A DNA stretch of 20,071 nucleotides from a virus, in the IMG/VR virus record IMGVR_UViG_3300025138_006887, positions 1 to 20,071 of that record; one strand, given 5' to 3'. Positions 1 to 8,133 of the stretch are shown one piece after another (within the stretch, counting starts at the first letter, position 1; each line of letters begins with the position of its first letter). The position numbers and the translations under genes are program-made. The notes under the pieces were generated by a model, which ran no database searches, was not told the DNA's origin, and saw only the letters and a program-made list of their open reading frames with translations.

Positions 1-2
1 TG

Positions 3-10
3 TATTTATG
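3..10 (-). promoter_or_regulatory. T4-like late promoter box (CATAAATA)
   Basis: On the minus strand this reads CATAAATA, close to the T4 late promoter core TATAAATA. It lies just after the stop codon of the SGNH hydrolase gene and points out of the left edge, so it would serve a gene outside the window. It is one of four strict NATAAATA minus-strand matches I found by eye, all at gene junctions. No transcription data support it; the sequence match and position are the only evidence. Confidence 0.4.
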
Positions 11-14
11 CTAG

Positions 15-965
15 TTATTTTACACTAATTTTTTCTATAAAATAATCAGCCAGTTGCTGGTGCCCACGTTGAGTAGGATGAAAGGAAATTGGATTTACAA
101 TACCAATGTCTGCTAAAAACTTAATACTGATAGTATCAGGTTCCCAATTGCTCATATGTGTTTGGCTATCCAAATTATCTAAACCATTGTGCAGTGCTAG
201 ATAACTTGCTAGATCGCGATTTTTAGTGGCAAAATCAATAAAATTAGTAAAGCCTGGAAAATCTACTAATATCTTAGCCCAGTCAAATCTTTCTATGTCA
301 TATATCTCATTGAGAATTTTTGGATCAACATGGTGAATATGTTGCTTTATTAGATCGTTCCAGGTGGGCCAATCTGTACCAGCACACTGATTATAACTTT
401 TTTCAAAAGATGTAAGTTCAAGACTTGGGATTGGATAATCATTATGATTAAAAGTGTCAAACCAATAATTAGTTACATTGTTTTTGGAAAAAAACTTATC
501 CCAAAATAATATATCAAGTGCAATCTTTCTTATTTCGTCATTGTCGTTGAAAAAGTATTTAACATACTGCTTACGGCTGCTGACATGGAGAGCATCTTCT
601 GACGAATACATAAAATTAATAGTTCTGTCTTCTAAGTTACTATACAATTCATCTCGATAGATACTAGTAATACCCCATAGTACAACTATTTCACTATAAT
701 ATTCGCTGTCTCTGTCAAACTCATTACTACCAAAGTACTCTTTTGCAAGCCTAAATTGCATCTGATTACTACTACCACCCGCACTAAAATTTTTATTAGT
801 ATAGTTTAACTTCTTTGAAACGATACCACGAAATGACAAAGTGTTTGCAATATCATTATCCCAAAAGTTTTTCTGAATGTCAGATTCTGACATGCCCGGG
901 TGGTAAGACACACCAACACCATATGTCCAACTACATCCAAATGTTATTAAAAGTTTACCTGGCAT
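15..965 (-). CDS. SGNH/GDSL-type hydrolase (putative esterase), 316 aa
   Basis: The N-terminus has a beta strand ending in FGCSWTYG (about residues 9-16), a variant of the GDSx block in which Ser is the expected nucleophile. Near the C-terminus, HPTQRGHQQLADYF has the His of an SGNH catalytic block (HPTxxGHxxLA). Enzymes of this fold usually deacylate or deacetylate carbohydrates or lipids; the substrate here is unknown. It is the last gene of a five-gene sugar operon and its ATG overlaps the epimerase stop by 11 bp, so removing or adjusting acyl groups on a phage-made or host glycan is a reasonable inference. A second SGNH protein lies at 10054-10758 but has a different N-terminal motif (GDSFTRG). 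The middle 200 residues, rich in aromatic residues, are not recognised. Confidence 0.72.
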   Translation of the reverse strand: MPGKLLITFGCSWTYGVGVSYHPGMSESDIQKNFWDNDIANTLSFRGIVSKKLNYTNKNFSAGGSSNQMQFRLAKEYFGSNEFDRDSEYYSEIVVLWGITSIYRDELYSNLEDRTINFMYSSEDALHVSSRKQYVKYFFNDNDEIRKIALDILFWDKFFSKNNVTNYWFDTFNHNDYPIPSLELTSFEKSYNQCAGTDWPTWNDLIKQHIHHVDPKILNEIYDIERFDWAKILVDFPGFTNFIDFATKNRDLASYLALHNGLDNLDSQTHMSNWEPDTISIKFLADIGIVNPISFHPTQRGHQQLADYFIEKISVK

Positions 966-1848
966 CTAAATTAACTGGCTTTCTGGTATCTCGAATGTAA
1001 TCAACAGTATTTTTGATACCTAAATCTAAACCACAATAGGACCAGGTACCAATTGTTGACTGCATTTTTTTATTGTCTAAAATTTTTATTGGAACTCCGT
1101 CTTCAGATGGATTGTTGCTCCATTTTAGTTCTTGTGTATTTGTATATTTCGCAATAGGTTTAACTAAGTCTTTGATTGTAGTTCCTTTACCACTGCTTAT
1201 GTTTGTATGGCTATTGGTTGCGGGTATTTCTACAAATCTACAAATTGCTTCTGCAGCATCTTTTATATAAAAAAAGTCACGTATTCCTGTACCTGTTCCC
1301 ATAAGTTTATTATTTCCATTCAAAAACTTTTGTATAAGTCCACCAACAACATGACTCTTTTCAGAGCTTGTGTGTTCTCCAGGACCATAAACATTACATA
1401 ATATAAGAAACTCCCAACCTATTGTATCAGGTAACTGATGCAGTAAGTCTAGTTCTAACTTTTTTGCAACACCGCTATATTTTACACTATCGTGATAAGG
1501 GCCAGTACCGATTAGTTCTTCTGTGATATTATCTTTTAAATTTCCTGGGTACACACAACCACTTCCGATGCTAATAACTTTTTTAGGTTTTACCTGCCGA
1601 GTGATGCGATCAACAGTTGCAAACATTTGTGCGTTTTTAACCATTATTTGTTCTCTATGCATTTTGTTAAATGGTAAGCCCCCATACCAACCAGCACAGT
1701 TTATAATTGTGTCATGATAAGCTATTTCTCCTTCAAAATCAAGAAGATCGAATGTAGTTGAATTGCATAGTGTCCATTCCCAATGCGGACGAAGAGCCGC
1801 AAGACTTCCTCCTATATAACCGGTTGCACCTAACAGTAAAATTCTCAT
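955..1848 (-). CDS. NAD(P)-dependent sugar epimerase/reductase, GDP-L-fucose synthase-like, 297 aa
   Basis: This is an extended SDR enzyme. The N-terminal Rossmann motif is LLLGATGYIGG (GxxGxxG, residues 4-14). GSGCVYPG (about residues 96-103) matches the serine-bearing SxCxYP block of GDP-fucose synthases, and CNVYGPGEH matches their NxYGP block. The family converts a 4-keto-6-deoxy sugar nucleotide by epimerisation and NADPH reduction. The catalytic Tyr-Lys pair is unusual: the sequence reads YSGVAKK, with four residues between Tyr and the first Lys where YxxxK is normal. No 4,6-dehydratase partner is present, so the phage would need host precursors. The ATG overlaps the cupin stop (ATGA), giving translational coupling. 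The exact sugar product is not determinable. Confidence 0.78.
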   Translation of the reverse strand: MRILLLGATGYIGGSLAALRPHWEWTLCNSTTFDLLDFEGEIAYHDTIINCAGWYGGLPFNKMHREQIMVKNAQMFATVDRITRQVKPKKVISIGSGCVYPGNLKDNITEELIGTGPYHDSVKYSGVAKKLELDLLHQLPDTIGWEFLILCNVYGPGEHTSSEKSHVVGGLIQKFLNGNNKLMGTGTGIRDFFYIKDAAEAICRFVEIPATNSHTNISSGKGTTIKDLVKPIAKYTNTQELKWSNNPSEDGVPIKILDNKKMQSTIGTWSYCGLDLGIKNTVDYIRDTRKPVNLDAR

Positions 1849-2201
1849 GGATAACTTGTTATCGGTTCATCACACTGGTCCCATGGCTTTGTAAGTAAAC
1901 TCACGCTCTTACAATCAGTAAGTGGAACAAAAGTATGCGGACAATTTACAGGTATATAAATTACTTGTCCAGGACCAACCACAAATTTATTATTTTGTTT
2001 AGGACATAGATAAATGCCTTCGCCTTCTACGAGCATGATATATTCATTAAATTCTTTGTGATAATGATGTCCGCGTTCTACACCAGCACGTGTAGAGATA
2101 TAACAGAACTCTTTGATATCCTCAGTAGGCACATAACTAAAAATTGCGCCTCTATGATCAACTGCGGCGTCGCTTATTATTGGTTGTAAAATTTTAATCA
2201 T
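1845..2201 (-). CDS. Cupin, FdtA/WxcM-like sugar 3,4-ketoisomerase family, 118 aa
   Basis: This is a single-domain cupin. The start DHRGAIFSYVP and the strand RGHHYHKEFNEY resemble the FdtA/QdtA/WxcM family, in which a His pair sits in the RGxHxHK block. A second cupin strand reads GPGQVIYIPVNCPHTF. Characterised members isomerise the 4-keto group of dTDP-4-keto-6-deoxyglucose to position 3. Its place between an SDR and a fucose-synthase-like gene fits nucleotide-sugar remodelling. It starts inside the SDR stop in the 8-base overlap ATGATTAA. A general sugar-binding cupin without this activity cannot be excluded. Confidence 0.68.
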   Translation of the reverse strand: MIKILQPIISDAAVDHRGAIFSYVPTEDIKEFCYISTRAGVERGHHYHKEFNEYIMLVEGEGIYLCPKQNNKFVVGPGQVIYIPVNCPHTFVPLTDCKSVSLLTKPWDQCDEPITSYP

Positions 2202-2811
2202 TTATTTCTATCATTAATTTATTTTTAAAAACACCATTGATAATTTTTGTTGCACAGTTATCAGCAGACATCGCATTATCATCGATATATTCTTGGTCTA
2301 CTTGTTGTTTTGTTTTTGACCCATTGTAGTTAGTATGCCTTATATTAGTAGCAGTAACTCCTAACCGAACTTCTGTAATCTTCATATTCTCTGCTTCCTG
2401 TGAGATAAGATTTGTAGCAAAAGTACTCGCTAGTTTGGTACAACCGTAGATACTATGAAAAGGTCTTGGTGTTTCACTAACAATTGATCCTATCCAAATA
2501 TAGTGCCCATTTGGGTTGGTGTTAATAAAATTTTTAAGTAATAACAAGTTATTTGTAAGATTTACTGTAATTTGTTTCACAATATTTGTAAAGTGATTGT
2601 TTATAAATCCTTGATAAGTTCCAATTGTAGTCCCGGTGCAATTTAGAATATGGGAATAGCCTGAAAGATCAAAATTCGATACTGCCTCTGAATCTTCAAA
2701 GTCGAGATCAGCACGTGTAAATTGATCTATATCTATATCATGTTTTTGCAGTTCACGGCAACAGGCACTTCCCATACCTCCATTTGCCCCGAAGATTGCA
2801 AATTTTATCAT
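2194..2811 (-). CDS. Short-chain dehydrogenase/reductase (SDR), 205 aa
   Basis: A classical SDR layout is visible: FGANGGMG cofactor-binding glycine motif at residues 7-14, NCTGTT near residue 57, catalytic Ser in WIGSIVSE, and the YGCTK (YxxxK) pair near residue 122. At 205 residues it is a little shorter than most SDRs (about 250). The reaction would be NAD(P)-dependent oxidation or reduction of an alcohol or keto group, here probably on a sugar nucleotide given the neighbours. The start codon overlaps the glycosyltransferase stop as ATGA, and the gene runs into the cupin with an 8-base overlap, so it is central to the operon. The substrate is unknown. Confidence 0.8.
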   Translation of the reverse strand: MIKFAIFGANGGMGSACCRELQKHDIDIDQFTRADLDFEDSEAVSNFDLSGYSHILNCTGTTIGTYQGFINNHFTNIVKQITVNLTNNLLLLKNFINTNPNGHYIWIGSIVSETPRPFHSIYGCTKLASTFATNLISQEAENMKITEVRLGVTATNIRHTNYNGSKTKQQVDQEYIDDNAMSADNCATKIINGVFKNKLMIEIND

Positions 2812-3725
2812 GATGCTTTCTTTTTCTTTGACTTACCTGTAGTTTTAGCAAGTACCTTTGCACTCCTGCGTTCGGGTGGAAGATCTGCTTGTTGTTGTGG
2901 AATAGTGCCTTGTTCTATCTTGCCTTGTTCTGGATCAACTTGTACAGGTGCAGTATCTTTTAATTCTTCATGTAGTGCTCTATAGGTTGCATCTTGCCCG
3001 ACCGCATCATATGTGTATGTTCCTGTGTGCTTTAATAATATACGTTTGTCAACCCATACTTTACCACCTAGGTCTCTCCAGTTTTCACAAAATGTCCAGT
3101 CTTCTGAATAGTAACGACCTTCTCGGACATCTGTATCAAAGAATGTACGCATGTATTTGTTTAGTTCTTCGGGTAACCCAATGTCATTTGTAAATGGCAC
3201 AGTGGCTGGATGATCAACTAATTTAGCAAACACATCACGTTTAATCAGCATAAAACCTGTACCGGTTTTTGAAACTTCGACGAGTCTACCTGCGTCTTCT
3301 TCTTCGCCATTTTCTACTGCATTGATGCACCATTTTACTGGCAAGCCTTTAAGAGGGTACATACCGCCAATTACATCTTTGTCGTGGTGCAACAATAACA
3401 ATAAGTGCCACGGCTCCCAACCTATATCACTGTCTATAAACATAAGGTGTGTAGATTCTTTGTTGTTTAAAAACTTAGCAACCATAGTATTTCTTGCACG
3501 TGATATTAAACTTTCATTTGTGAGTGTTTCGACTGTGTAGTCAATGCCAAGTTGTCGTGCAGTGTTTGACCATCGTATATAACTCATAAAGGTAGATTCA
3601 TGTAACATACCACCGTAACAAGGCATACAAATATGCACTTTGGTTTTTTTCAGTTCATCAATGTTTACTTGAATCTTGTTCGGATCTTCTGCTATTTCGC
3701 CAGTAGTTTTTATTGGATCAACCAT
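2808..3725 (-). CDS. Glycosyltransferase, GT-A/family 2-like, 305 aa
   Basis: The protein has a GT-A-like core: KVHICMPCYGG (residues 29-39) as the first strand, ESLISRARNTMVAKFL as nucleotide-binding helix, and FIDSDIGW (about 96-103) carrying the DxD motif that binds the metal and nucleotide sugar. Further on, GGMYPLK and TGTGFMLIKRDVF resemble blocks found in viral and phage family 2 transferases. After about residue 250 comes a Gln/Pro-rich stretch and a lysine-rich tail ending GKSKKKKAS, which is not part of the enzyme fold and may contact nucleic acid or virion. It heads the sugar operon; a good Shine-Dalgarno (GAGGAA) precedes the ATG and a late-promoter-like box lies about 30 bp upstream. 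Donor and acceptor are unknown. Confidence 0.8.
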   Translation of the reverse strand: MVDPIKTTGEIAEDPNKIQVNIDELKKTKVHICMPCYGGMLHESTFMSYIRWSNTARQLGIDYTVETLTNESLISRARNTMVAKFLNNKESTHLMFIDSDIGWEPWHLLLLLHHDKDVIGGMYPLKGLPVKWCINAVENGEEEDAGRLVEVSKTGTGFMLIKRDVFAKLVDHPATVPFTNDIGLPEELNKYMRTFFDTDVREGRYYSEDWTFCENWRDLGGKVWVDKRILLKHTGTYTYDAVGQDATYRALHEELKDTAPVQVDPEQGKIEQGTIPQQQADLPPERRSAKVLAKTTGKSKKKKAS

Positions 3726-3752
3726 AGGTTCCTCATGTGTTAATTATATACG

Positions 3753-3760
3753 TATTTAAT
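3753..3760 (-). promoter_or_regulatory. Late-promoter-like box (ATTAAATA) for the sugar operon
   Basis: The minus strand reads ATTAAATA, one base from NATAAATA, and lies 28 bp upstream of the glycosyltransferase ATG with GAGGAA as ribosome binding site between them. This is the spacing seen at the stronger boxes before the ClpA and lysozyme genes. AT-rich DNA gives such matches by chance, so confidence is limited. Confidence 0.35.
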
Positions 3761-3783
3761 GATTAAATTACAGGAGTGTAAAT

Positions 3784-5202
3784 TTATCGTATGTCGCCGA
3801 CGGTAACGCCTGTTGTACGTTTGCCTTGCATAAGATCATTGAATGTTTTTACAAACACTTCTTTACGACTAATCTTTTTATCAATAATTTTTTGTGTTTC
3901 GGTATCTTTTGTAGTGTAGATATCCATAAACTTTTTTGCCATCTTTGGTGAAACTTCCACGGTAGTTCCATCATCAAATTTGATTGGAAACTTTTGTACA
4001 TCCTTACGTGATGCAATATTATCAAGTACTCTCAGTGGACGGCTTTGAAACACATATTCTTGTAATGTTTCATCTTCTGGCAAGTAATCTTCAGATTCTC
4101 CCATCTTCCTGTCTTTGAAATATGCGTTCATCTCTTGATCAATTGTTGGTAACTCTTTTGAAAATCCTGATTCGTTGCTTATATCAATCTCAACATCTTT
4201 TTTAATAGGCCGTGCACCACGTTTGTTTTTGAAACTTTGGTACTGTCTAAGTGCGCCTACAAGTGACTCCATTGCACCTGATTTGTATATTACATACTCA
4301 AGGTTATCATAGTTCTCATCATCTAACATGTCTGCAAGTGTACGTAGTTTGTCGCCGAGATTGCTTTTTAAACTTGCTTCACTGTGTGTACCCATACCGC
4401 CTGCTGGTATAATAGATATTTCATCGCCTTTGTTTATAATTGATGTTTCGTGTACTTCGTCTTTCATCAGTTCGCCATCTGGCATCACATGAAAACCTTT
4501 AGGAATTGGCTTACATTTTTTACTCATTCTGCAATAGTATTCTCCAGGACCGCATTTTTTATCTGCTTCTTCTATTGCTTTTTTAATTGATCCCATTGGC
4601 ATGTTAATTTGTGCTTTTTCTTCTGCCAGTACATTATTGAATATTTCAACTGCCTTGCTGATCATTGGCTTACTGTTCATTGGATACAGGTTAACAATGA
4701 GGTCTTCTTTTTCTTCTGGGGACATTCCAGGCCACTTGCCACGTATTTCTGTAGCACTGGTCATTCCAGGACCAAATTGTACAGTTGGTAGATAAGTCAT
4801 AAAGCCGTGTTGTGTCATTGGCTCTGGCTTTTGTCTCTTCAATGGTTGCAAGTAACTTGCACTTCCATCTTTTTTAAAGCCACCCGGTAACGGAGTTACA
4901 CCAGAGTCTTTGTCACTACGTACAAAAATTAATTGTGTTTCATCTGGATTGTATAAGCCAGTAATTTCTTTTGGTTGGAATGGTGACTTAACCTGCACAA
5001 ATCTATGTGCTGGTATGCCTGCTATTCCTGCAAGTGTTTTCTTCAATTTGAAAGGAAATGGTCTGTTGCTCTTATCATCGGTTGCGGCAATGAATACATC
5101 TGCTTTAGGAAACTGTGCAACGGCGGCATCATATAATGCTTTGTGTCCTGCATGAAAAGGATGAAAGCCTCCGGGTATAATTACTAACTTTTTTAATGCC
5201 AT
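3784..5202 (-). CDS. Cytidylyltransferase-like nucleotidyltransferase with long C-terminal extension, 472 aa
   Basis: The N-terminal 180 residues are a HIGH-type nucleotidyltransferase: IIPGGFHPFHAGHKALYD (residues 8-25, HxxH/HAGH) and TSATEIRGKW near residue 145, matching the ISxTxIR signature of the cytidylyltransferase superfamily. These enzymes transfer a nucleotide to a phosphorylated small molecule. The remaining 290 residues are different: a cysteine cluster CGPGEYYCRMSKKCKPIPKG near 215-234, then a charged, mostly helical region without a recognised fold. Two-part proteins of this kind occur among structural-gene clusters of marine T4-like phages, so a virion or prohead-associated role is possible but inferred. 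It follows the 134-aa gene by 9 bp. The acceptor substrate cannot be named. Confidence 0.72.
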   Translation of the reverse strand: MALKKLVIIPGGFHPFHAGHKALYDAAVAQFPKADVFIAATDDKSNRPFPFKLKKTLAGIAGIPAHRFVQVKSPFQPKEITGLYNPDETQLIFVRSDKDSGVTPLPGGFKKDGSASYLQPLKRQKPEPMTQHGFMTYLPTVQFGPGMTSATEIRGKWPGMSPEEKEDLIVNLYPMNSKPMISKAVEIFNNVLAEEKAQINMPMGSIKKAIEEADKKCGPGEYYCRMSKKCKPIPKGFHVMPDGELMKDEVHETSIINKGDEISIIPAGGMGTHSEASLKSNLGDKLRTLADMLDDENYDNLEYVIYKSGAMESLVGALRQYQSFKNKRGARPIKKDVEIDISNESGFSKELPTIDQEMNAYFKDRKMGESEDYLPEDETLQEYVFQSRPLRVLDNIASRKDVQKFPIKFDDGTTVEVSPKMAKKFMDIYTTKDTETQKIIDKKISRKEVFVKTFNDLMQGKRTTGVTVGDIR

Positions 5203-5211
5203 TTGTCTTTC

Positions 5212-5616
5212 CTAGTAGCTCATTGTTATTGGGCCAATTTTTCCACTGTCAAATTGTGATACTATTGCACGTACCCAAGTGTACTTACCTGGCAAATATA
5301 TGCTATAATCAGTTGTAATCGCAGTTGAGCCGTCTATTGCACTGTCTCCTGGAAATGTATAGACGTCAAACCAGTCTGCTTCTATAAGTCCAGTTGGATA
5401 GTCTGCAGGGTAACTATCAGCAGTTTTTGGATCAGTATCTAAACTTGCCTGTATAGTTACTATGCCAGGAAAGTCATCTGCTATAAAACGTATGTTTTGT
5501 CCATTGCCTTGTCCGTGATAGTAGCCCACACCTTTTTGTCTAGTACCTGTCACTGTTGTAGGCGTGCCTGCCGCATATATAGTTTCTGTAATCAGTACAA
5601 GACCGCTTGACTTCAT
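5212..5616 (-). CDS. Hypothetical beta-rich protein, possible virion component, 134 aa
   Basis: I do not recognise a family. The sequence is rich in Gly, Thr, Ser and Tyr with few lysines, alternating short beta-like strands (VTIQASLD, YTWVRAIVSQF) and turns, and no signal peptide or membrane segment. This composition is common in phage head-decoration and tail proteins. It lies between the 59-aa gene (1 bp upstream between stop and start) and the nucleotidyltransferase gene, so the three probably share a transcript. A structural role is an inference from composition and neighbourhood only. Confidence 0.6.
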   Translation of the reverse strand: MKSSGLVLITETIYAAGTPTTVTGTRQKGVGYYHGQGNGQNIRFIADDFPGIVTIQASLDTDPKTADSYPADYPTGLIEADWFDVYTFPGDSAIDGSTAITTDYSIYLPGKYTWVRAIVSQFDSGKIGPITMSY

Positions 5617-5617
5617 T

Positions 5618-5797
5618 TTACTCTGCTTTTGTTAGTTCAACAAGAACGTTTGCACTTCCGCCTTCAGTTGCTAGTTGCGTAATTACTGCTTCTAGCTGTG
5701 AAATCGTGTCAGCAGTTAGTATGTCTCTTGCAGGAGCATCGTCACGTACTAGTTCGCTAAGTGTTATTGTAATTGATGTTGTGTTTATCTTTGCCAT
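5618..5797 (-). CDS. Small hypothetical protein, 59 aa
   Basis: Reading the minus strand from the ATG at 5797 gives a 59-residue frame that begins MAKINTTSITITLSELVRDD and ends NVLVELTKAE before TAA. The stop is one base from the next start. It is acidic, with an N-terminal strand (TTSITITLSELV) and a predicted helix (ILTADTISQLEAVITQLATE), and no membrane segment. No Shine-Dalgarno is visible; instead GATAAATA lies 5 bp upstream of the ATG, overlapping the ClpA stop. The tight packing and good codon composition argue it is real, and the opposite-strand frame over it is a shadow. Function unknown; possibly a small virion protein, given its neighbour. Confidence 0.6.
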   Translation of the reverse strand: MAKINTTSITITLSELVRDDAPARDILTADTISQLEAVITQLATEGGSANVLVELTKAE

Positions 5798-5801
5798 GCT
5801 G

Positions 5802-8114
5802 TTATTTATCGCTTTCTAGTGTTGTCTCGTTTACGACTACTATACCGTTTTCATTAACCTCACCACCACTTACAGTTGTTTTTGGTTGTGATTTAAAACT
5901 TACTCTACGTTTCTTACCTTTGATAAACAAGTCACAAGTGAGATGGCAGTTCTCTAATTGCTCAAATAGTATTTTCTTACTTAATGGTACTTTAATTAGC
6001 TCATCAATTTTACGTCCCAATGGTCTTGCACCCATCTTTGGATCATAGCCTACTTCGACTAAGTGATCAACCAATGGTTCAGTAACAATAATATTAATGT
6101 TCTTTGCACGTAGACTCTCTCTAAGTTCACCAATAAACTTTGCAACAATTTTTTTAATTGCCATTGGTTGGAGTGACTTAAACTTTACAATCAAGTCCAA
6201 TCTGTTACGTAGCTCAGGCTTGAAGAAGTCCTTAACTGCTTTGTCTTCGCTACCTGTTTTTGTTAGCTCTTGACCAAACCCGATGCTATTGTTTTCGTTA
6301 TCTCTTGCGCCTAAGTTTGACGTGAGTATTATGACACAGTTCTTAACATCAACTATTTTACCATTGGACCCTGTGATCTTACCTTCGTCCATTATCTGTA
6401 AAAATATATTTGCAACATCAGGATGTGCTTTTTCAATTTCATCAAATAATAACACACTGTAAGGATGCTTTGATACATCTGAAATTAGTTTACCTCCACC
6501 TAGATTTGAATCATCGTAACCAACAAATCCTGGAGGAGCACCTAGTAGACTGCTTACTGTATGTTTGTCTTGATACTCACTCATATCATATCGTAACAGA
6601 TGCATATCTAAGTTTGCACTTAGTAATTTGGCAAATTCTGTTTTACCAGTTCCTGTTGGCCCTAAAAATAAGAATGCACCCATTGGACGACTTGGTGTTC
6701 CTATACCTGCATAGTTTACATATAATCTTTCTAGCACATCTTCAACTACATGGTCTTGTCCAAACAGTTTCTGTTTGATATTACTATCCAAATCTTTAAC
6801 TTTGTCACTTATATCGCTGGCTACCTTGCTTTCAGGAATATTAGCAATCCTTGCAACTTGTATATCAATTAGTTCCTCATCAACAACTAAACCTTGTTTA
6901 TCTTTAATACGTTCAACTGCACATGCAGCGTCAATTAAGTCAATACTCTTGTCAGGATTTTTCTTATCACTCATATATCTTGTTGCCATTTCGACAGCTT
7001 TTGTTATTGCAGGTTCACTAATTTGTACATTATGAAACTTCTCTAAGCGAGGTTTGAGTCCTTGCAAAATCTTAACTGTTGTGTCTTTGTCGGGCTCGTT
7101 GATGCTAACTCTGTAGAAGCGTCTCATTAACGCACGATCTTTTTCAAAGCTATCATAAAACTCTTCCCAAGTAGTACTTGCTACTACTTTTAATGAACCA
7201 TTGGTAATTGCTGGCTTGATCATATTAGCAAAATCAAGACTGCTACCGCCAGTTGACCCAGCACCTTTCATGGTGTGTGCTTCATCTATAAAAAGTATAC
7301 AATTTTTCTTTGTTTCTAATGCAGAGATGACGTCTTTGAGCTTTTCTTCAAACTCACCTCTATATTTTGATCCTGCTAGTAAACTGCCAATTTCTAATCC
7401 CCATACTTCAAACCCTGTTAAAAACTTTGGAACATCGTTGTCTTTGATTCTTGTAGCAAGTCCTTCTGCTATAGCAGTTTTACCCACACCAGGATCACCT
7501 ACCATTAGTACGTTACTTTTAAAACGTTTTGCTAATACTGTAACAATTTCTTCAAGTTCAAATTCACGTCCAATAACTGGTTCAAGTTTATCTTCGACTG
7601 CTAATTTAGAAATGTTAATACAATGTTCATCTAGTATGTCGTTAGCATGATTGATAGGCATTGTTTCAGAATTGCTTTTAGTCTCGTAAGATTGTTGCCA
7701 GTGCATTACAAATTCTTGTTTGCTTACTCCGTGTTTTTGCATAAAATAAACTGCATGACTGTTATTTTCAGCCATTATAGCAAGCCATATATCAATGGTA
7801 CTCATGCTACGTCTGCCACCAAACATAACTTGTGTTAGAGCTCTATTAAAAACTCTTTCAAGTGCATTGGTTTTTCTTGGTTCTTTTGTAAGTTTTTTGT
7901 TAGCTTTCAGTATGGCCTGACCATCAAGATACAAGTTAAGGTCGTGTTCAATTGCTTGTGGAGATACACCAAATTGTTCAAGACATCTCCAAAAACGACT
8001 ATGTCTTACTAGTGCCAAAGTTAAATGCTCGAGTGTTACATATTCGTGTTTCTTAGTTATGGCAATCTTTAGTGCCTGTGCCAATATGTTTTCAATTTCA
8101 GGATTATTCTGCAT
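5802..8114 (-). CDS. clpA: ClpA-like AAA+ unfoldase, 770 aa
   Basis: This is a Hsp100 protein with an N-terminal Clp_N repeat domain (residues 1-140), then two AAA+ modules. D1 has Walker A GDPGVGKTA (about 206-214) and Walker B LFIDEAHT (about 274-281). D2 has GPTGTGKTE (485-493), LLFDEIEKAH (555-564) and sensor-1 TSN. There is no ClpB-type middle coiled coil between D1 and D2, and length matches ClpA. After the D2 sensor region lies SIGF (610-613), at the position of the ClpA IGL/IGF loop that docks ClpP, so it may feed host ClpP. The frame extends 19 codons further, but the ATG at 8114 has AAGGAG 4 bp upstream and a late-promoter-like box behind it, so I chose that start. It follows the dnaJ-like gene, suggesting joint action. 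Confidence 0.9.
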   Translation of the reverse strand: MQNNPEIENILAQALKIAITKKHEYVTLEHLTLALVRHSRFWRCLEQFGVSPQAIEHDLNLYLDGQAILKANKKLTKEPRKTNALERVFNRALTQVMFGGRRSMSTIDIWLAIMAENNSHAVYFMQKHGVSKQEFVMHWQQSYETKSNSETMPINHANDILDEHCINISKLAVEDKLEPVIGREFELEEIVTVLAKRFKSNVLMVGDPGVGKTAIAEGLATRIKDNDVPKFLTGFEVWGLEIGSLLAGSKYRGEFEEKLKDVISALETKKNCILFIDEAHTMKGAGSTGGSSLDFANMIKPAITNGSLKVVASTTWEEFYDSFEKDRALMRRFYRVSINEPDKDTTVKILQGLKPRLEKFHNVQISEPAITKAVEMATRYMSDKKNPDKSIDLIDAACAVERIKDKQGLVVDEELIDIQVARIANIPESKVASDISDKVKDLDSNIKQKLFGQDHVVEDVLERLYVNYAGIGTPSRPMGAFLFLGPTGTGKTEFAKLLSANLDMHLLRYDMSEYQDKHTVSSLLGAPPGFVGYDDSNLGGGKLISDVSKHPYSVLLFDEIEKAHPDVANIFLQIMDEGKITGSNGKIVDVKNCVIILTSNLGARDNENNSIGFGQELTKTGSEDKAVKDFFKPELRNRLDLIVKFKSLQPMAIKKIVAKFIGELRESLRAKNINIIVTEPLVDHLVEVGYDPKMGARPLGRKIDELIKVPLSKKILFEQLENCHLTCDLFIKGKKRRVSFKSQPKTTVSGGEVNENGIVVVNETTLESDK
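5803..5810 (-). promoter_or_regulatory. Late-promoter-like box (GATAAATA)
   Basis: The minus strand reads GATAAATA at the very end of the clpA gene, overlapping its last codons and stop. It lies only 5 bp before the ATG of the 59-aa gene, too close for a leader with a ribosome binding site. Any transcript from it would start near or inside that ATG and would mainly serve the 134-aa and nucleotidyltransferase genes. It is a strict NATAAATA match. Confidence 0.35.
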
Positions 8115-8118
8115 GTTA

Positions 8119-8124
8119 CTCCTT
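8119..8124 (-). promoter_or_regulatory. Ribosome binding site deciding the clpA start
   Basis: AAGGAG on the minus strand sits 4 bp upstream of the ATG at 8112-8114. The upstream in-frame start near 8171 has no comparable site and would overlap the dnaJ-like gene by 35 bp. This selects the 770-residue product. Confidence 0.7.
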
Positions 8125-8133
8125 AGTTTATAG

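Noticed and set aside
6410-6778. 122-codon open frame on the plus strand rich in His and Leu
   Set aside because: Antisense to the second AAA+ module of the ClpA-like protein; its composition is that of a reverse-read coding region.
7201-7650. 149-codon open frame on the plus strand
   Set aside because: It lies wholly opposite the clpA-like gene, in its D1 and linker region, which has unmistakable AAA+ motifs. There is no ribosome binding site or recognisable protein; it is a shadow frame.
5802-8114. ClpB-type disaggregase
   Set aside because: There is no middle coiled-coil domain between the AAA+ modules, and a SIGF motif lies where ClpA has its ClpP loop, so ClpA type is favoured.
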